DNA of 64,000 nucleotides from Siphonodentalium dalli (Eukaryota; Mollusca; Scaphopoda; Gadilida; Siphonodentaliidae), in contig CP136064.1 of the NCBI GenBank assembly GCA_032622095.1, positions 141,811,954-141,875,953 on the forward strand, given 5' to 3'. This document shows, piece by piece, positions 57,975 to 64,000 of the stretch. Position 1 is the first letter of the stretch; every line of letters starts with the position of its first letter. The position numbers and the translations under genes are program-made. The notes beneath the pieces are model-generated. The model saw only the letters and a list, made by a program, of their open reading frames with translations. It was not told the DNA's origin and made no database searches.

Positions 57975-60216
57975 CATGGCCGCCAGTGGCCATCTTTGTT
58001 TTCAAAATTCAATCCATTAGCACGGGCCACAGGTCGCATTGTTCGTCTGATCATCATGAAATTATTCCTGGATGTTAATATTGACAAGTAGATGGGAAAG
58101 AGTCATTTTGGGGTCGTTCGGCAAAAAAACATGGCCGCCAGCAGCCATCTTGGATTTTACTCTTTACATGACTAAATCATTTAGCACGGGCTACAGGTCG
58201 TACCTTTAATCTGATCATCATGAAATTTGTTATTGCTGTTGAAATTGGAATGTAGATGGGAACGAGTCATTTTGGGTTCATTCGGCCAAAAACCATGGCC
58301 GCCAGCAGCCATCTTGGATTTTACTGTTTGTATGACTGAATCCTTTAGCACGGGCTACAGGTCGTACCTTTAGTCTGATCATCATAAAATTTGTTATGGC
58401 TGTTGAAATTGGAATGTAGATGGGAACGAGTCATTTTGGGGTCATTCGGACAAAAAACATGGCCGCCAGTGGCCATCTTTGTTTTCAAAATTCAATCCAT
58501 TATCACGGGCCACAGGTCGCATTGTTCGTCTGATCATCATGAAATTTGTCCTGGATGTTAATATTGACATGTAGATGGGAACGAGTCATTTTTGGTTTAC
58601 TCGGGCAAAAAACATGGCCGCCAGCAGCCATCTTTGATTGTACTCTTTGTATGACTAAATCCTTTAGCACGGGCAACAGGTCGTACCTTTAGTCTGATCA
58701 TCATGAAATTTGTTATGGCTGTTGAAATTGGAATGTAGATGGGAACGAGTCATTTTGGGGTCATTCGGACAAAAAACATGACCGCCAGTGGCCATCTTTG
58801 TTTTCAAAATTCAATCCATTAGCACGGGCCACAGGTCGCATTGTTCGTCTGATCATCATGAAATTATTCCTGGATGTTAATATTGACATGTAGATGGGAA
58901 AGAGTCATTTTGGGGTCGTTCGGCAAAAAAACATGACCGCCAGCAGCCATCTTGGATTTTACTCTTTACATGACTAAATCATTTAGCACGGGCTACAGGT
59001 CGTACCTTTAATCTGATCATCATGAAATTTGTTATAGCTGTTGAAATTGGAATGTAGATGGGAACGAGTCATTTTGGGGTCATTCGGAAAAAAAACATGG
59101 CCGCCAGTGGCCATCTTTGTTTTCAAAATTCAATCCATTAGCACGGGCCACAGGTCGCATTGTTCGTCTGATCATCATGAAATTATTCCTGGATGTTAAT
59201 ATTGACAAGTAGATGGGAAAGAGTCATTTTGGGGTCGTTCGGCAAAAAAACATGGCCGCCAGCAGCCATCTTGGATTTTACTCTTTACATGACTAAATCA
59301 TTTAGCACGGGCTACAGGTCGTACCTTTAATCTGATCATCATGAAATTTGTTATTGCTGTTGAAATTGGAATGTAGATGGGAACGAGTCATTTTGGGTTC
59401 ATTCGGCCAAAAACCATGGCCGCCAGCAGCCATCTTGGATTTTACTGTTTGTATGACTGAATCCTTTAGCACGGGCTACAGGTCGTACCTTTAGTCTGAT
59501 CATCATAAAATTTGTTATGGCTGTTGAAATTGGAATGTAGATGGGAACGAGTCATTTTGGGGTCATTCGGACAAAAAACATGGCCGCCAGTGGCCATCTT
59601 TGTTTTCAAAATTCAATCCATTATCACGGGCCACAGGTCGCATTGTTCGTCTGATCATCATGAAATTTGTCCTGGATGTTAATATTGACATGTAGATGGG
59701 AACGAGTCATTTTTGGTTTACTCGGGCAAAAAACATGGCCGCCAGCAGCCATCTTTGATTGTACTCTTTGTATGACTAAATCCTTTAGCACGGGCAACAG
59801 GTCGTACCTTTAGTCTGATCATCATGAAATTTGTTATGGCTGTTGAAATTGGAATGTAGATGGGAACGAGTCATTTTGGGGTCATTCGGACAAAAAACAT
59901 GACCGCCAGTGGCCATCTTTGTTTTCAAAATTCAATCCATTAGCACGGGCCACAGGTCGCATTGTTCGTCTGATCATCATGAAATTATTCCTGGATGTTA
60001 ATATTGACATGTAGATGGGAAAGAGTCATTTTGGGGTCGTTCGGCAAAAAAACATGACCGCCAGCAGCCATCTTGGATTTTACTCTTTACATGACTAAAT
60101 CATTTAGCACGGGCTACAGGTCGTACCTTTAATCTGATCATCATGAAATTTGTTATAGCTGTTGAAATTGGAATGTAGATGGGAACGAGTCATTTTGGGG
60201 TCATTCGAACAAAAAA
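57975..60216 (-). repeat. Tandem duplication of the 7-monomer unit (2 x 1,121 bp)
   Basis: Units 57,975-59,095 and 59,096-60,216 carry the same private variants in the same order (GACAAGTAGATGGG at ~58,084 and ~59,207; GGGCAACAGG at ~58,672 and ~59,794; CATGACCGCCAG at ~58,779 and ~59,900, and again at ~58,933 and ~60,054). The single counterpart is at 49,069-50,187. Confidence 0.85.
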
Positions 60217-60863
60217 CATGGCCGCCAGTGACCATCTTTGATTTTACTCTTTACATGACTAAATCCTTTAGCACGGGCTACAGGTCGTACCTTTAGTCTG
60301 ATCATCATGAAATTTGTTATCGCTGTTGAAATTGGAATGTAGATGGGAACGAGTCATTTTGGGGTGATTCGGACAAAAAACATGGCCGCCAGTGGCCATC
60401 TTTGTTTTCAAAATTCAATCCATTAGCACGGGCCACAGGTCGCATTGTTCGTCTGATCATCATGAAATTATTCCTGGATGTTAATATTGACATGTAGATG
60501 GGAAAGAGTCATTTTGGGGTCGTTCGGCAAAAAAACATGGCCGCCAGCAGCCATCTTGGATTTTACTCTTTACATGACTAAATCATTTAGCACGGGCTAC
60601 AGGTCGTACCTTTAATCTGATCATCATGAAATTTGTTATAGCTGTTGAAATTGGAATGTAGATGGGAACGAGTCATTTTGGGGTCATTCGAACAAAAAAC
60701 ATGGCCGCCAGTGACCATCTTTGATTTTACTCTTTACATGACTAAATCCTTTAGCACGGGCTACAGGTCGTACCTTTAGTCTGATCATCATGAAATTTGT
60801 TTTGGCTGTTGAAATTGGAATGTAGATGGGAACGAGTCATTTTGGGGTCATTCTGACAAAAAA

Positions 60864-62648
60864 CTTGGCCGCCAGTGACCATCTTTGATTTTACAGTTTG
60901 TATGACTAAATCCTTTAGCACGGGCTACAGGTCATACCTTTAGTCTGATCATCATAAAATTTGACATGGATGTTGACAATGACATGTAGATTGGAACGAG
61001 TCATTTTGGGATCATTCGGCCAAAAACATGGCCGCCAGCAGCCGTCTTGGATTTTACTCTTTGTGTGACTAAATCCTTTAGCACAGGATACAGGTCGTAC
61101 CTTTATTCTGATCATCAAAAAATTTATCATGGATGTTAACAATGACTTGTAGATGGGAACGAGTCATTTTGGGTTCATTCGGCCATAAAACATGGCCGCC
61201 AGCAGCCATCTTGGATTGTACTCCTTGTATGACTAAATCCTTTAGCACGGGCTACAGGTCGTACCTTTAGTCTAATCATCATGAAATTTGTTATGTCTGT
61301 TGAAATTGGAATGTAGATGGGAACCAGTCATTTTAGGGTCATTCGGACAAAAAACATGGCCGCCAGTGACCATCTTTGATTTTACTGTTTGTATGACTAA
61401 ATATTTTAGCACGGGCTACAGGTCATATCTTTAGTCTGATCATCATAAAATTTGACATGGATGTTGTCAATGACATGTAGATTGGAACGAGTCATTTTGG
61501 GATCATTCGGCCAAAAAACATGGCCGCCAGCAGCCGTCTTGGATTTTACTCTTTGTGTGACTAAATCCTTTAGCACAGGATACAGGTCGTACCTTTAGTC
61601 TGATCATCGTAAAATTTGTCATGGATGTTAACAATGACTTGCAGATGGGAACGAGTCATTTTGGGTTCATTCGGCCAAAAACCATGGCCGCCAGCAGCCA
61701 TCTTGGATTTTACTGTTTGTATGACTGAATCCTTTAGCACGGGCTACAGGTCGTACCTTTGGTCTGATCATCATAAAATTTGTTATGGCTGTTGAAATTG
61801 GAATGTAGATGGGAACGAGTCATTTTGGGGTCATTCGGACAAAAAACATGGCCGCCAGTGGCCATCTTTGTTTTCAAAATTCAATCCATTATCACGGGCC
61901 ACAGGTCGCATTGTTCGTCTGATCATCATGAAATTTGTCCTGGATGTTAATATTGACATGTAGATGGGAACGAGTCATTTTTGGTTTACTCGGGTAAAAA
62001 ACATGGCCGCCAGCAGCCATCTTTGATTGTACTCTTTGTATGACTAAATCCTTTAGCACGGGCTACAGGTCGTACCTTTAGTCTGATCATCATGAAATTT
62101 GTTATGGCGGTGGAAATTGGAATGTAGATGGGAACGAGTCATTTTGGGGTCATTCGGACAAAAAACATGGCCGCCAGTGGCCATCTTTGTTTTCAAAATT
62201 CAATCCATTATCACGGGCCACAGGTCGCATTGTTCGTCTGATCATCATGAAATTATTCCTGGATGTTAATATTGACATGTAGATGGGAAAGAGTCATTTT
62301 GGGGTCGTTCGGCAAAAAAACATGGCCGCCAGCAGCCATCTTGGATTTTACTCATTACATGACTAAATCATTTAGCACGGGCTACAGGTCGTACCTTTAA
62401 TCTGATCATCATGACATTTGTTACAGCTGTTGAAATTGGAATGTAGATGGGAACGAGTCATTTTGGGGTCATTCGAACAAAAAACATGGCCGCCAGTGAC
62501 CATCTTTGATTTTACTCTTTACATGACTAAATCCTTTAGCACGGGCTACAGGTCGTACCTTTAGTCTGATCATCATGAAATTTGTTATGTCTGTTGAAAT
62601 TGGAATGTAGATGGGAACCAGTCATTTTAGGGTCATTCGGACAAAAAA
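60864..62648 (-). repeat. 11-monomer higher-order repeat, distal copy (1,785 bp)
   Basis: Starts at ACTTGGCCGCC, 10,029 bp after copy 1. It shares copy-1-private variants: ATGGCGGTGGAAATTGG (52,076 and 62,105), ATCATGACATTTGTTA and ACTCATTACATGAC. It is therefore a duplicate of copy 1 rather than of its nearer neighbours. Confidence 0.9.
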
Positions 62649-63942
62649 CATGGCCGCCAGTGACCATCTTTGATTTTACTGTTTGTATGACTAAATATTT
62701 TAGCACGGGCTACAGGTCATATCTTTAGTCTGATCATCATAAAATTTGACATGGATGTTGTCAATGACATGTAGATTGGAACGAGTCATTTTGGGATCAT
62801 TCGGCCAAAAAACATGGCCGCCAGCAGCCGTCTTGGATTTTACTCTTTGTGTGACTAAATCCTTTAGCACAGGATACAGGTCGTACCTTTAGTCTGATCA
62901 TCGTAAAATTTGTCATGGATGTTAACAATGACTTGCAGATGGGAACGAGTCATTTTGGGTTCATTCGGCCAAAAACCATGGCCGCCAGCAGCCATCTTGG
63001 ATTTTACTGTTTGTATGACTGAATCCTTTAGCACGGGCTACAGGTCGTACCTTTGGTCTGATCATCATAAAATTTGTTATGGCTGTTGAAATTGGAATGT
63101 AGATGGGAACGAGTCATTTTGGGGTCATTCGGACAAAAAACATGGCCGCCAGTGGCCATCTTTGTTTTCAAAATTCAATCCATTATCACGGGCCACAGGT
63201 CGCATTGTTCGTCTGATCATCATGAAATTTGTCCTGGATGTTAATATTGACATGTAGATGGGAACGAGTCATTTTTGGTTTACTCGGGCAAAAAACATGG
63301 CCGCCAGCAGCCATCTTTGATTGTACTCTTTGTATGACTAAATCCTTTAGCACGGGCTACAGGTCGTACCTTTAGTCTGATCATCATGAAATTTGTTATG
63401 GCTGTTGAAATTGGAATGTAGATGGGAACGAGTCATTTTGGGGTCATTCGGACAAAAAACATGGCCGCCAGTGGCCATCTTTGTTTTCAAAATTCAATCC
63501 ATTAGCACGGGCCACAGGTCGCATTGTTCGTCTGATCATCATGAAATTATTCCTGGATGTTAATATTGACATGTAGATGGGAAAGAGTCATTTTGGGGTC
63601 GTTCGGCAAAAAAACATGGCCGCCAGCAGCCATCTTGGATTTTACTCTTTACATGACTAAATCATTTAGCACGGGCTACAGGTCGTACCTTTAATCTGAT
63701 CATCATGAAATTTGTTATAGCTGTTGAAATTGGAATGTAGATGGGAACGAGTCATTTTGGGGTCATTCGAACAAAAAACATGGCCGCCAGTGACCATCTT
63801 TGATTTTACTCTTTACATGACTAAATCCTTTAGCACGGGCTACAGGTCGTACCTTTAGTCTGATCATCATGAAATTTGTTTTGGCTGTTGAAATTGGAAT
63901 GTAGATGGGAACGAGTCATTTTGGGGTCATTCGGACAAAAAA
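62649..63942 (-). repeat. 8-monomer deletion derivative of the higher-order repeat (1,294 bp)
   Basis: The unit lacks the first three monomers of the 11-mer (the ACTTGG monomer, the following CAGCCGTC monomer and the GGCCATAAAACATGG monomer). It opens with the GTTATGTCTGTTG / GGGAACCAGTC type. The remaining eight are in normal order, and the ACTTGG monomer reappears at 63,943. Confidence 0.85.
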
Positions 63943-64000
63943 CTTGGCCGCCAGTGACCATCTTTGATTTTACTGTTTGTATGACTAAATCCTTTAGCAC

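Larger units (their letters stand above)
37496..64000 (-). repeat. ~162-bp satellite array, about 163 monomers, continuing past the window
   Basis: Uninterrupted tandem monomers of ~155-165 bp. On the plus strand each reads ACATGGCCGCCAG..CCATCTT, a type-specific linker, TTTAGCACGGGCTACAGGTC, CTGATCATCAT.AAATT, ATGTAGATGGGAACGAGTC, then ATTTTGGGGTCATTCGG. Type A linkers (CTTTGTATGACTAAATCC) and type B linkers (TTCAAAATTCAATCCATT) are the reverse complements of the A and B monomers in the 15-17 kb mobile element. B monomers contain ATGGCC..GGCCAT, a small hairpin. Recurrent 75-codon minus-strand frames are repeat artefacts. Confidence 0.95.

Noticed and set aside
40992-61142. Recurring 75-codon minus-strand open frames with near-identical translations at 1,785-bp spacing
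   Set aside because: They lie inside satellite monomers, start and stop at fixed monomer positions and have no gene context. Their conservation reflects DNA-level homogenisation, not protein selection.

Overview
The window is non-coding, repeat-dense eukaryotic DNA, AT-rich, and most consistent with a marine bivalve or related lophotrochozoan. The pointers are several Helitron-like/'pearl'-type non-autonomous elements with cores of ~150-162 bp tandem monomers, an ACGG-rich tract and a 3' hairpin ending near CTAA, a combination described from bivalves. There is also a large transposon of a kind common in invertebrates, and there are no bacterial-type operons. I see no intact host gene, tRNA, rRNA or CRISPR array. 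The species call is inference.

Layout. 1-14.4 kb: AT-rich intergenic DNA with remnants of two tandem-repeat element families (1-382, 1338-1374, 2694-3600, 8350-9030, 10290-10826), a 581-bp TIR element flanked by TTTAAA (2900-3480), a snap-back hairpin (3833-3963), a hAT-type element with a perfect 8-bp target duplication (6883-7697) and a diverged ~200-bp tandem array (12.1-12.96 kb). 14.47-17.72 kb: a 162-bp-monomer element split by a second, ~2.0-kb element whose core is 11 monomers arranged as AAB trimers. 18.06-20.63 kb: a non-coding 2.57-kb element with ~130-bp TIRs and an ATGAT target duplication. 22.68-23.38 kb: a pair of 119-bp direct repeats (TRIM-like). 23.40-28.16 kb: the most informative locus, a 4.76-kb DNA transposon with diverged TIRs and a TTA duplication. 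It carries on the minus strand a frameshifted gene with an XPG/FEN1-like nuclease signature and a Cys-rich CXC-like C-terminus, and best fits the Academ superfamily. 28.5-32.6 kb: a small TATA/Inr/ORF cluster, several short-motif clusters and a 5'-truncated LINE. 32.61-36.26 kb: a 3.65-kb fold-back element with nested inverted repeats. 36.3-37.4 kb: a hairpin-rich repeat and unique-looking DNA up to a 100-N scaffold gap.

37.5-64 kb (and beyond): a satellite array of ~163 monomers of ~162 bp. The monomers are the reverse complement of those in the 2-kb mobile element at 15-17 kb, with the same A and B types. The array has explicit higher-order structure: four consecutive 11-mers of exactly 1,785 bp, a 7-mer of ~1,120 bp that is single at 49.1 kb and tandemly doubled at 58.0-60.2 kb, an 8-mer deletion derivative at 62.6 kb, and a 10,029-bp super-period. 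The first ~5.3 kb after the gap is unusually rich in 1-base indels and duplicates the following sequence, which suggests an unpolished or falsely duplicated contig end.

Taken together the window shows two processes: layered transposon insertion (several elements inside elements), and expansion of a mobile element's internal repeat into a long, hierarchically organised satellite.
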